From positions 1 to 5,678 of the forward strand of contig JAHDFG010000145.1 in the NCBI GenBank assembly GCA_020628265.1: DNA of 5,678 nucleotides, in the 5' to 3' direction. This document shows, one piece after another, positions 1 through 5,678 of this stretch. The notes under the pieces were generated by a model. That model had not been told where the DNA came from, ran no database searches, and saw nothing but the letters and a program-made list of their open reading frames with translations. This stretch comes from Pseudooctadecabacter sp. (GTDB taxonomy: Bacteria > Pseudomonadota > Alphaproteobacteria > Rhodobacterales > Rhodobacteraceae). The translations under genes and the position numbers were made by a program. The stretch's first letter is position 1, and the number at the start of each line of letters is the position of its first letter.

Positions 1-1370
1 CCCCCATTCAGGCCGGCGCGATTCCCCCCGCCCTTGAAGGCCGCGACGTTTTGGGCATTGCCCAAACGGGCACTGGCAAGACCGCAAGTTTCACTTTGCC
101 GATGATTTCACTGCTGAAACGGGGACGGGCCCGGGCCCGTATGCCGCGGTCGCTGGTACTGGCGCCCACGCGTGAACTCGCCGCTCAGGTCGCCGAAAAC
201 TTCGACGCCTATGCCAAGCACACCAAGCTGACCAAGGCGCTGCTGATCGGCGGTGTCAGCTTCAAGGAACAGGACCAGCTGATCGACCGCGGCGTCGACG
301 TGCTGATCGCGACACCTGGCCGCCTGCTGGACCATTTCGAACGTGGCAAGCTGATCCTGTCTGACGTGAAAATCATGGTGGTGGACGAAGCCGACCGGAT
401 GCTCGACATGGGGTTCATCCCCGACATCGAACGCATCTTTGGCCTGACACCCTTCACCCGCCAGACCCTGTTCTTCTCCGCCACCATGGCACCCGAGATT
501 GAGCGGATCACCAACACCTTCCTCAGCAACCCCGAGAAGATCGAAGTGGCCCGCGCGGCCACCACCTCCGAGAACATCAAACAGGGCGTGGTGATGTTCA
601 AAGCGTCCCGCAAGGATCGCGAAGGCTCGGAAAAACGCCGCATCCTGCGCGAATTGATCGCCGCCGAAGGTGAAGAATGCCGCAACGGGATCATCTTTTG
701 TAACCGCAAGGTCGACGTGGATATCGTCGCCAAGTCCATGAAAAAATACGGGCTTGATGCCTCCCCCATCCACGGCGATCTGGACCAATCCCACCGGATG
801 CGCACGCTGGACGGGTTCCGCGATGGATCGATCCGCTTCCTTGTGGCCTCTGATGTGGCGGCCCGTGGTCTCGACATCCCGAACGTGAGCCATGTGTTCA
901 ACTACGATGTCCCAAGCCACGCCGAAGACTATGTGCACCGCATTGGCCGCACCGGTCGCGCGGGCAAGAAGGGCACGGCGATCATGATCTGCGTGCCGCG
1001 GGACGAAAAGAACTTCGACGACATCGAACGTCTGGTCGAGATGGAAATCCCGCGCATGGACGTGCCAGGTGGTGCACCCAAATCCAGCGAAGAGGCCCCA
1101 AAGGCCGATGAGCGCCCCGCGGACGAGAAGCCCAAGCGCAGCCGGTCCCGTCGTGGCTCCAAAGACAAAGCCGCCGAAACAGCTGCCGAGCCCAAAGCCG
1201 TCGAGGCCCAAGAGACGGCACCGGCCCAGCAGGACGAAAAGCCGAAACGCTCCCGTGGGGGACGTGGCCGCAACAATCGCGACAAGCAGGATCGCGGACC
1301 CGCGATTGTCGGCATGGGGGACGATGCCCCTAGCTTTATCACACTCAGCTTTGACGAACGGCGCGGCTGA
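1..1370 (+). CDS. DEAD-box RNA helicase, RhlE type (5' end missing)
   Basis: ATP-dependent RNA helicase of superfamily 2, expected to unwind short RNA duplexes in the cytoplasm during ribosome assembly or RNA decay. The reading frame is open from the left edge (first full codon at 3) and begins inside the Q motif (PIQ at 3-11, then AIPPALEGRDVLG), so the true start lies upstream and the TTG at 51 is internal. Motifs in order: I AQTGTGKT (60-83), Ia PTRELA (about 165-182), TPGR (about 312-323), II DEAD (384-395), III SAT (477-485), V ARGLDIP (about 861-881) and VI HRIGRTGR (936-959). The core ends with IERLVEMEIPR, as in RhlE proteins. A tail of about 100 residues follows. It is rich in Lys, Arg, Glu, Ala and Pro, probably disordered and RNA-binding, and carries the block DEKPKRSR twice plus an RGGRGR stretch. 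All core motifs are intact. The family call is firm; the RhlE subgroup is likely but rests on motif style. The TGA stop shares its last base with the next gene's ATG. Confidence 0.95.
   Translation, partial: PIQAGAIPPALEGRDVLGIAQTGTGKTASFTLPMISLLKRGRARARMPRSLVLAPTRELAAQVAENFDAYAKHTKLTKALLIGGVSFKEQDQLIDRGVDVLIATPGRLLDHFERGKLILSDVKIMVVDEADRMLDMGFIPDIERIFGLTPFTRQTLFFSATMAPEIERITNTFLSNPEKIEVARAATTSENIKQGVVMFKASRKDREGSEKRRILRELIAAEGEECRNGIIFCNRKVDVDIVAKSMKKYGLDASPIHGDLDQSHRMRTLDGFRDGSIRFLVASDVAARGLDIPNVSHVFNYDVPSHAEDYVHRIGRTGRAGKKGTAIMICVPRDEKNFDDIERLVEMEIPRMDVPGGAPKSSEEAPKADERPADEKPKRSRSRRGSKDKAAETAAEPKAVEAQETAPAQQDEKPKRSRGGRGRNNRDKQDRGPAIVGMGDDAPSFITLSFDERRG
125..140. repeat. 16-bp perfect palindrome inside the helicase gene
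   Basis: The stretch acgggcccgggcccgt equals its own reverse complement. It encodes the end of the basic linker GRARAR between helicase motifs I and Ia, and I recall that linker as common in related RhlE proteins. Coding of alternating Arg/Ala with GC-rich codons is therefore a sufficient explanation, and no function is claimed. Confidence 0.5.
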
Positions 1371-1372
1371 TG
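1368..1372 (+). promoter_or_regulatory. TGATG stop/start overlap (translational coupling)
   Basis: The helicase stop TGA (1368-1370) and the ATG of the DUF2798 gene (1370-1372) share one base. The roughly 20 bases upstream contain no clear AGGAGG-like element, so reinitiation by ribosomes finishing the helicase is the simplest way to start the second gene. Coupling is inferred from the arrangement. Confidence 0.6.
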
Positions 1373-1624
1373 ATTCCGCAAAGGTTCGCACCGATCCTCT
1401 TTGGTTTCATTTTATCCGGTCTGATGTCCGCGATTGTCTCGGGTATCGCGACATATAGGGTGCTTCCACCGGACGCCCCCTTCTTCTGGATCTGGTTATC
1501 GTCTTGGCTGTCGGCGTGGCTGGTCGCCTTTCCGACCGTCCTTTTCGTGGCACCCTTGACCCGCAAGCTGGTCGCCCTGCTTGTCCGGTCAGAGGACACG
1601 ACGTCTAGCTCAACCTCGAAATAA
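1370..1624 (+). CDS. DUF2798-type small two-helix membrane protein
   Basis: Small hydrophobic protein of 84 residues with no known biochemical role. Two membrane segments are visible, about residues 7-29 (APILFGFILSGLMSAIVSGI) and 39-62 (FFWIWLSSWLSAWLVAFPTV), joined by a short polar loop with two prolines. The pattern of an early LMSAIVSG block followed by W-x-x-AW-x-VAFP and then a P-x-x-RK-like exit matches what I remember of the DUF2798 family, whose members are usually about 75-90 residues. The polar Ser/Thr-rich tail (SEDTTSSSTSK) is partly encoded where the gene overlaps the 3' end of rnj on the other strand. The ATG at 1370 overlaps the helicase stop as TGATG and has no good Shine-Dalgarno sequence ahead of it, so translation is probably coupled to the helicase. 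An inner-membrane location is inferred from hydrophobicity. That it is a real gene is likely, since the translation has a coherent membrane-protein pattern; its function is unknown. Confidence 0.8.
   Translation: MIPQRFAPILFGFILSGLMSAIVSGIATYRVLPPDAPFFWIWLSSWLSAWLVAFPTVLFVAPLTRKLVALLVRSEDTTSSSTSK
1605..1624. other. Convergent 20-bp coding overlap between the DUF2798 gene and rnj
   Basis: The rnj stop (TAG, read on the minus strand, 1607-1605) lies inside the last codons of the plus-strand gene, whose TAA is at 1622-1624. The same 20 bases therefore encode the end of the membrane protein's Ser/Thr tail and the ISRLS end of RNase J. No GC-rich stem followed by a T run is present in either direction, so transcripts from both sides probably run into each other unless Rho stops them. 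Confidence 0.85.
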
Positions 1625-3272
1625 CCACGGTAACTTCGGGCTTCTTGCCGATCTCGGACATGGCCGTACGCCGCGTGATCGTCCGCAGTTCTTTTTCCAG
1701 CTTGTCGTCGTCCGCCAGAGTGCGGTCTTCCGCGCGGCCCAGGAACTGGCCGAGGTCAGCTTCCAGTATATCCACCAAGGGAGCGTTGCTGCTGCCCTGC
1801 TCCGGCAGGCCCATGACCTCGCACCACGGATCGCCCAAGGGTTCGTCGTTCTCATCCACGATCAGTGTCACGGTCACATGGCCGTTCAGCGCCATGCGAA
1901 TGCGGTCGCGCACGATGCCGTCGAACTGGCCGATCTTCACACTGCCATCGAGATAGGTGCGGCCCGTCTCAATATATTCCGCCACTTTGGGCTGGTTGCC
2001 GCTGAGGTCGATCATCATCCCGTTGACAGCCAGAATGCCCTGAACACCCGCTTTCTCACCTAGTTTGACATGCTCCCGCAAATGCCGGTGTTCGCCGTGC
2101 ATCGGGATCAGCGTCTGCGGCTTCACAAGGTCACGCATCGTTTCAAGATCAGGACGGTTGGCGTGACCGGATACGTGGTAAAGCCCACTGCTGTCATCAA
2201 CCACATCCACTCCCATCTCGGAGAACTGATTGATGATGCGGATCACGCCCTTCTCGTTTCCGGGGATCGTCTTTGACGAAAACAGGAACGTGTCACCTTC
2301 CCGCATGGTGATGCCCATATACTTGCCATTGGCCAGTTGGGCGGAGGCTGCCCGCCTCTCACCCTGACTGCCTGTCACCAGCAACAGCACGTTTTCGCGC
2401 GGGATGCTGGGGACGTCTTCGGCGGACACGACGGATGGGAAATCAGACAGGATGCCTGTTTCCGTGGCCGCTTCGATCATCCGGCGCATCGACCGGCCCA
2501 GCAGACAGACAGAGCGACCCGCACGGTCCGCCGCCTGAGCGATGGTGCGGACGCGGGCAATGTTTGACGCAAAGGTCGTGGCGGCGACCATGCCGGTTGC
2601 CTCTGACAGGAACTTTTCGATCTCGGGGCCGACTTCGGCCTCGGACCGGCCGGGGTGGTTGGAAAAGACGTTCGTGCTGTCACAGACCAGCGCTTTCACG
2701 CCGTCCTTGGCAAGCGATGCCCAAAGTTCCGGATCAAACGGCTCCCCCACGCCCGGTGTCTCATCAATCTTGAAGTCACCGGTGTGCAGAATGCGTCCCG
2801 CAGGCGTGTCGATCACAAGACCGGAGCTTTCGGGGATAGAGTGTGAGATCGGCACAAAGCCCACTTTGAACGGTCCGCTTTCAACCACATGGGGCCATGG
2901 TTCGGTCGTAGTGACAGTGCGTTCCGAGAACCCGTATTCCGACAGCTTCCGGCGGGCGATATTGGCCGTGAAGGCCCGCGCATAGATCGGTGCACCAAGT
3001 CGTTCGAACAAATGCCCGACGGCGCCCACGTGATCTTCGTGCGCGTGGGTGATAAAAATGCCATCGATCTGGTTGCGGCGTTCTTCCAGCCAGGCGACGT
3101 CCGGCAGGATCAGGTCGACACCCGGCGTGCCGTCCATATCGGGAAAGGCCACGCCCAAGTCCACGACAATCAGCCGTTCCGCATCCGCAGGGCCATAGCC
3201 GTAGACATAACAATTCATGCCAATTTCGCCCGCCCCCCCGAGGGGCAGGTAGATCAATCTCGATGTGCTCAT
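1605..3272 (-). CDS. rnj: Ribonuclease J
   Basis: RNA nuclease of the metallo-beta-lactamase/beta-CASP superfamily. RNase J enzymes degrade 5'-monophosphorylated RNA 5'-to-3' and can also cut internally; in alphaproteobacteria they act in rRNA 5'-end maturation and mRNA turnover in the cytoplasm. The protein has 555 residues, the usual length. The N-terminal lactamase part carries the zinc motif HAHEDH (His76, His78, Asp80, His81), then His144 (ISHS) and Asp166 (HTGDFK), followed by CDSTN (197-201). The beta-CASP part spans roughly 210-365. The HVSGHA loop (366-371) is the expected 5'-phosphate pocket, and His392 (PMHGEH) completes the metal site. A C-terminal domain covers about 450-555. The residue numbers nearly coincide with those I recall for Bacillus RNase J1. 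The ATG start gives the family's usual opening (LIYLPLGGAGEIGMN) and lies 4 nt after the coaX stop. An AAGGA sits 14 nt upstream, rather far, so translation is probably coupled to coaX. All catalytic residues are present. Confidence 0.97.
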   Translation of the reverse strand: MSTSRLIYLPLGGAGEIGMNCYVYGYGPADAERLIVVDLGVAFPDMDGTPGVDLILPDVAWLEERRNQIDGIFITHAHEDHVGAVGHLFERLGAPIYARAFTANIARRKLSEYGFSERTVTTTEPWPHVVESGPFKVGFVPISHSIPESSGLVIDTPAGRILHTGDFKIDETPGVGEPFDPELWASLAKDGVKALVCDSTNVFSNHPGRSEAEVGPEIEKFLSEATGMVAATTFASNIARVRTIAQAADRAGRSVCLLGRSMRRMIEAATETGILSDFPSVVSAEDVPSIPRENVLLLVTGSQGERRAASAQLANGKYMGITMREGDTFLFSSKTIPGNEKGVIRIINQFSEMGVDVVDDSSGLYHVSGHANRPDLETMRDLVKPQTLIPMHGEHRHLREHVKLGEKAGVQGILAVNGMMIDLSGNQPKVAEYIETGRTYLDGSVKIGQFDGIVRDRIRMALNGHVTVTLIVDENDEPLGDPWCEVMGLPEQGSSNAPLVDILEADLGQFLGRAEDRTLADDDKLEKELRTITRRTAMSEIGKKPEVTVVISRLS

Positions 3273-3276
3273 ATTC

Positions 3277-4050
3277 TTATTCGTTGTCCTTGTTGAACCT
3301 GTGGATCACGGTCAGCCCGTGCATCGTCAGGTCGTCTTCGATGACATCAAAGAGGGCGTAGCCACTGCTGAACAGCGGGGCCAGCCCTCCGGTTCCTACG
3401 ACAGTCATGGGGCGGTCGTATTCGCCCTTTATCCGTTCACAGACGCCGTTCACGAGGCCGACATAGCCCCAGAACACGCCGGACTGCATGCAATCGACAG
3501 TGTTTGTGCCAATCACCCGCGGCGGCTTGGTCACATCCACGTGGGGCAAGGCGGCGGCAGCCTGATGCAGTGCTTCAAGGCTCAGGTTCACACCGGGCGC
3601 GATCACGCCGCCCACATAAGCCCCGTCACTGGCCACAACGTCAAATGTGGTAGCGGTCCCGAAATCGACGACAATCAGGTCACCGCCATGCCGGTCATAG
3701 GCACCCGCCGCGTTCACCAGCCGGTCGGGTCCGACCTGCGTGCCTTCGTCGACACGCGGCGTCTGCGGCAACAGGCATTCTGCCTTGCCGACCACATAGG
3801 GGCGGGTCTGGAAATACCGGTCCGCCATGACCCGCAGGTTGAACACCACGCGGGGCACGGTGGAGGAGACGATGACCTCGTCCACATGGGCCTCGATCTT
3901 GTGATGCGCAAGAAGGGTCGACCACCAGACGAAATACTGGTCCGCCGTGCGCTGCCATTCCGTAGATGTGCGGAACGTGCACAGAAAGCTGTCCCCGTCC
4001 CACAGGGAGAAAACAGTGTTCGTGTTTCCGCAATCAATGCAGAGCAGCAT
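3277..4050 (-). CDS. coaX: Type III pantothenate kinase
   Basis: Catalyses ATP-dependent phosphorylation of pantothenate to 4'-phosphopantothenate, the first step of coenzyme A synthesis, in the cytoplasm. The protein has 257 residues, standard for CoaX. It shows the ASKHA-fold phosphate loop near the N-terminus (IDCGNTNT, Asp6), the pantothenate and catalytic block GPDRLVNA (107-114, Asp109 the likely base), the second nucleotide motif VVDFGTATTFD (127-137, Asp129), GAYVGGVIAPGV (143-154) and the late GTGGLAPL (219-226). Type III enzymes are unrelated in sequence to CoaA and CoaB-type kinases and are known to resist feedback inhibition by CoA and to need a monovalent cation. The ATG start gives the usual MLLCIDCGNT opening and has a good AAGGGG ribosome binding site 7 nt upstream that overlaps the birA stop. 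It lies between birA and rnj in the same unit. No key residue is missing. Confidence 0.97.
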   Translation of the reverse strand: MLLCIDCGNTNTVFSLWDGDSFLCTFRTSTEWQRTADQYFVWWSTLLAHHKIEAHVDEVIVSSTVPRVVFNLRVMADRYFQTRPYVVGKAECLLPQTPRVDEGTQVGPDRLVNAAGAYDRHGGDLIVVDFGTATTFDVVASDGAYVGGVIAPGVNLSLEALHQAAAALPHVDVTKPPRVIGTNTVDCMQSGVFWGYVGLVNGVCERIKGEYDRPMTVVGTGGLAPLFSSGYALFDVIEDDLTMHGLTVIHRFNKDNE

Positions 4051-4057
4051 GGGTAAG

Positions 4058-4063
4058 CCCCTT
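4058..4063 (-). promoter_or_regulatory. Ribosome binding site of coaX
   Basis: Minus-strand AAGGGG, 7 nt before the coaX ATG (4050-4048). Its first two bases belong to the birA stop codon TAA (4064-4062), so ribosomes ending birA finish on the site from which coaX is initiated. This is the only clear Shine-Dalgarno element at a gene junction in the window, and it fixes the coaX start. Confidence 0.7.
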
Positions 4064-4811
4064 AAAAATAGACATCCGCAGCGGCGATGCTACGGGGGCC
4101 CTTGGACGTGTTCAGCACCAGATAGCCGTTTTCATCCACGGTTTCAAAGCGTCCCGTCACCTCTTCGTTTGGCAGACGTGCCGTTATTGTCTCACCCAAG
4201 CGAGCCGCATGGGCCAACCACGCGGTCCGAATAGGCGCGAATCCATAGGTCGACAGCTGTGCATCCCAAGTCGCAAAGGCGGGTGCCAGATGTGCAAGAA
4301 AGGCATCCGGTGTGACGTCCACACCGCTTTCCCCTTTGACCGACACGGGCGGCACAGCGCGGGCCTCAACGTCGGAAAGGCTTGGGGCCGCGATCAGGTT
4401 CACACCGATGCCAACAGCCACGCCGCCGAACTGACCATGGGGGGCCAACCCTTCGAGCAGGATGCCCGCCACCTTACCTGAATTCAGCAAAACGTCGTTT
4501 GGCCACTTCAGGGCCAGCGTTGGCCCCTCCCCCATCACGGCCTCCAGCGCATCGCGCAGCGCAAGGGCTGCAACGAACGAGCGAAGAGCGCCGTGTTCGG
4601 GATCCGAGCACGGGGCGATGAGGGTGCCGTAGAAGTTGCCGACGGGTGCGATCCAAGGCCGTCCGCGACGACCGCGACTGGCGGTCTGTCGGGTGGCTGT
4701 GATCCACGTGGGAGTGAGGCTCTCTTCCGCCCGACGACGGGCGTCATCGAGCGTGGACGTCACCTCATCATGGTGGATGTGGGTGACGCCGTCAGGCCAG
4801 TTACTGGACAA
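4062..4811 (-). CDS. birA: Biotin-[acetyl-CoA-carboxylase] ligase, catalytic form without a DNA-binding domain
   Basis: Activates biotin to biotinyl-AMP and transfers it to the carrier lysine of biotin-dependent carboxylases such as acetyl-CoA carboxylase. Taking the TTG at 4811, the protein has 249 residues. The ligase core shows RGRRGRPW (47-54, adenylate-binding loop), KWPNDVLL (102-109), KVAGILLEG with Lys113, and GIGVNL (134-139). A small SH3-like C-terminal domain lies at about 204-249. No N-terminal helix-turn-helix is present, so unlike E. coli BirA it should not repress biotin genes; in alphaproteobacteria that role is commonly played by BioR. Start choice: no in-frame ATG or GTG precedes the core. 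TTG at 4811 places the conserved WPDGV four residues from the N-terminus, as in relatives I remember, and overlaps nuoN by 11 bp. TTG at 4844 would add 11 residues (MNPSQKQRPSH) and overlap nuoN by 44 bp. Neither has a strong ribosome binding site, so coupling to nuoN is likely. Function is certain; the exact start is not. Confidence 0.93.
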   Translation of the reverse strand: MSSNWPDGVTHIHHDEVTSTLDDARRRAEESLTPTWITATRQTASRGRRGRPWIAPVGNFYGTLIAPCSDPEHGALRSFVAALALRDALEAVMGEGPTLALKWPNDVLLNSGKVAGILLEGLAPHGQFGGVAVGIGVNLIAAPSLSDVEARAVPPVSVKGESGVDVTPDAFLAHLAPAFATWDAQLSTYGFAPIRTAWLAHAARLGETITARLPNEEVTGRFETVDENGYLVLNTSKGPRSIAAADVYF

Positions 4812-5678
4812 GTGCGATGGACGCTGCTTCTGCGAGGGGTTCAATCCCGAAGAGGTTCACGACGCCCACGACCATCACCGCAGCAGAGGCCACGAGGAAG
4901 CCCCAGAGCACAGGCGATCCGCCAGTGTCCAAAGCCTCATCCTGTTCCGCACCGAAGTACATGAAGAAGACAATCCGCAGGTAGTAGAACGCGCCGATCA
5001 CGGATGCGATCACGCCCGCGACGGCCAGCCACGCAAGGCCAGCGCCATAGGCGGCCTGCAGCACATAGAGCTTGCCGAAGAAGCCCAGCATCGGCGGTAC
5101 GCCCGCAAGGCTGAACAGCAACACGAGCATGGCAAGGGCTTTCAGCGGTTCCCGCTTGGAATACATCTGCAGCGCGCGGATATCCGTGACGGGCATACCG
5201 TCCCGTTCCAGCGACAGGATGAAGGCGAAGGTGCCGATGTTCATCGCCACGTAGATACCCAGATAGACCAGCATCGCCTGCACACCGAACGCGGTACCCG
5301 CAGCAAGACCCATCAGCGCAAACCCCATGTGTGCGATGGAGGAGTAAGCCATCAGGCGCTTGATGTCGCGCTGACCAATCGCAGCGATTGCACCAAGGAA
5401 CATGGAGATCACGGACAGGAACGCCACAATCTGCTGCCAGTCGCTGACGGAATTGCCGAAAGCGTCATGAACAACACGGGCAAACAGCGCCATGGCCGCG
5501 ATTTTGGGGGCCGTTGCGAAGAAGGCCGTGACCGGTGTGGGCGAGCCTTCGTAGACGTCAGGCGTCCACATGTGGAAGGGCGCGGCGGAGACCTTGAACG
5601 CGAAGCCCGCGCTGAGGAACACGAGGCCGAACAACAGGCCCAGCGACACGCCGCCCTCGGTCGCCTCGATGATACCGG
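4801..5678 (-). CDS. nuoN: NADH-quinone oxidoreductase subunit N (C-terminal part, 5' end beyond the right edge)
   Basis: Antiporter-like membrane subunit of respiratory complex I, forming one of the proton channels in the cytoplasmic membrane arm. The frame is open to the right edge (reading GIIEATEGGVSLGLL there), so about 291 residues are seen of a protein usually near 480; the GTG at 5649 is internal. Visible family marks are FKVSAAPFHMWTPDVYEGSPTPVTAFFATAPK, with the two helix lysines (codons at 5595-5593 and 5505-5503) flanking the broken helix, the DIKRLMAYSSIAHMGF loop, and GFFGKLYVL with the late-helix lysine (codon 5073-5071). These match the channel lysines of the family. Several strongly hydrophobic segments follow to the C-terminus (EPLAEAASIALVQ). 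NuoN is normally the last gene of the nuo operon, and here birA starts within its final codons. Promoters for this unit must lie outside the window. Confidence 0.96.
   Translation of the reverse strand, partial: GIIEATEGGVSLGLLFGLVFLSAGFAFKVSAAPFHMWTPDVYEGSPTPVTAFFATAPKIAAMALFARVVHDAFGNSVSDWQQIVAFLSVISMFLGAIAAIGQRDIKRLMAYSSIAHMGFALMGLAAGTAFGVQAMLVYLGIYVAMNIGTFAFILSLERDGMPVTDIRALQMYSKREPLKALAMLVLLFSLAGVPPMLGFFGKLYVLQAAYGAGLAWLAVAGVIASVIGAFYYLRIVFFMYFGAEQDEALDTGGSPVLWGFLVASAAVMVVGVVNLFGIEPLAEAASIALVQ

Noticed and set aside
51..53. TTG as the start of the helicase
   Set aside because: The frame continues upstream to the window edge with recognisable Q-motif residues (PIQ...IPPALEGRDV), so the codon is an internal Leu.
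108..1391. Long open frame of 427 codons on the minus strand, opposite the helicase
   Set aside because: It is antisense to a gene with every helicase motif intact. Its His- and Asp-rich, motif-free translation is what a GC-rich shadow frame gives.
1582..1598. Hairpin TGTCC-7 nt-GGACA near the convergent junction, considered as a bidirectional terminator
   Set aside because: The stem is only 5 bp, the loop is 7 nt, and no T run follows on either strand. It also lies inside the DUF2798 coding region.
1581..2063. 160-codon plus-strand frame opposite the 3' part of rnj
   Set aside because: It is antisense to the conserved C-terminal domain of RNase J, with no recognisable motif and no ribosome binding site.
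3265..4056. 263-codon open frame on the plus strand, opposite coaX
   Set aside because: It mirrors coaX almost end to end, and its translation shows no recognisable domain, while the minus strand encodes a complete CoaX.
4842..4844. TTG at 4844 as the preferred birA start
   Set aside because: It adds an 11-residue polar leader not expected in the family and deepens the overlap with nuoN to 44 bp. It remains possible, since neither start has a good ribosome binding site.
5647..5649. GTG as the start of nuoN
   Set aside because: The frame stays open to the right edge and the protein would lack its first six or so membrane helices; it is an internal Val.

Overview
The window looks like chromosomal core-genome DNA from an alphaproteobacterium, most likely a member of the Rhodobacterales (Roseobacter group). 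The reasons are moderately high GC, the style of the proteins (a GRARARMPR linker in the helicase, a BirA without a DNA-binding domain, a proteobacterial RNase J) and the run nuoN-birA-coaX-rnj at the end of a complex I operon, which I recall as typical of that order. The taxonomic call is inference from protein style and gene order, not from a marker gene.

Layout. Positions 1-1370 (+) hold a DEAD-box RNA helicase of the RhlE type whose N-terminus lies left of the window. Its stop codon overlaps by one base the start of a small two-helix membrane protein of the DUF2798 type (1370-1624, +). That gene runs tail-to-tail into the 3' end of rnj (ribonuclease J, 1605-3272, -), with a 20-bp coding overlap. 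To the right, all on the minus strand and transcribed leftwards, lie nuoN (3' part, entering from the right edge), birA, coaX and rnj. The junctions are an 11-bp overlap (nuoN/birA, with a TTG start), an 11-nt gap (birA/coaX) and a 4-nt gap (coaX/rnj), so this is almost certainly one transcription unit trailing the nuo operon. Only about 15 bases in the whole window are non-coding. There is no intergenic stretch that could hold a promoter, RNA gene or riboswitch, and I see no tRNA, rRNA, mobile element, CRISPR array or attachment site.

How the genes work together. The minus-strand unit couples energy metabolism (NuoN, a proton-pumping subunit of complex I) with two cofactor enzymes, BirA for biotin attachment and CoaX for coenzyme A synthesis. 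Both of these feed acyl-CoA and acetyl-CoA carboxylase chemistry. RNase J, an RNA-decay and maturation nuclease, closes the unit. The plus-strand pair is an RNA helicase with a tail rich in basic residues and a membrane protein of unknown role. Two RNA-metabolism enzymes therefore face each other across a convergent junction.

I found no convincing undescribed system. The most unusual points are the terminator-less overlapping convergent junction, the one-base coupling of a DUF2798 membrane protein to an RNA helicase, and the non-ATG start of birA inside nuoN.
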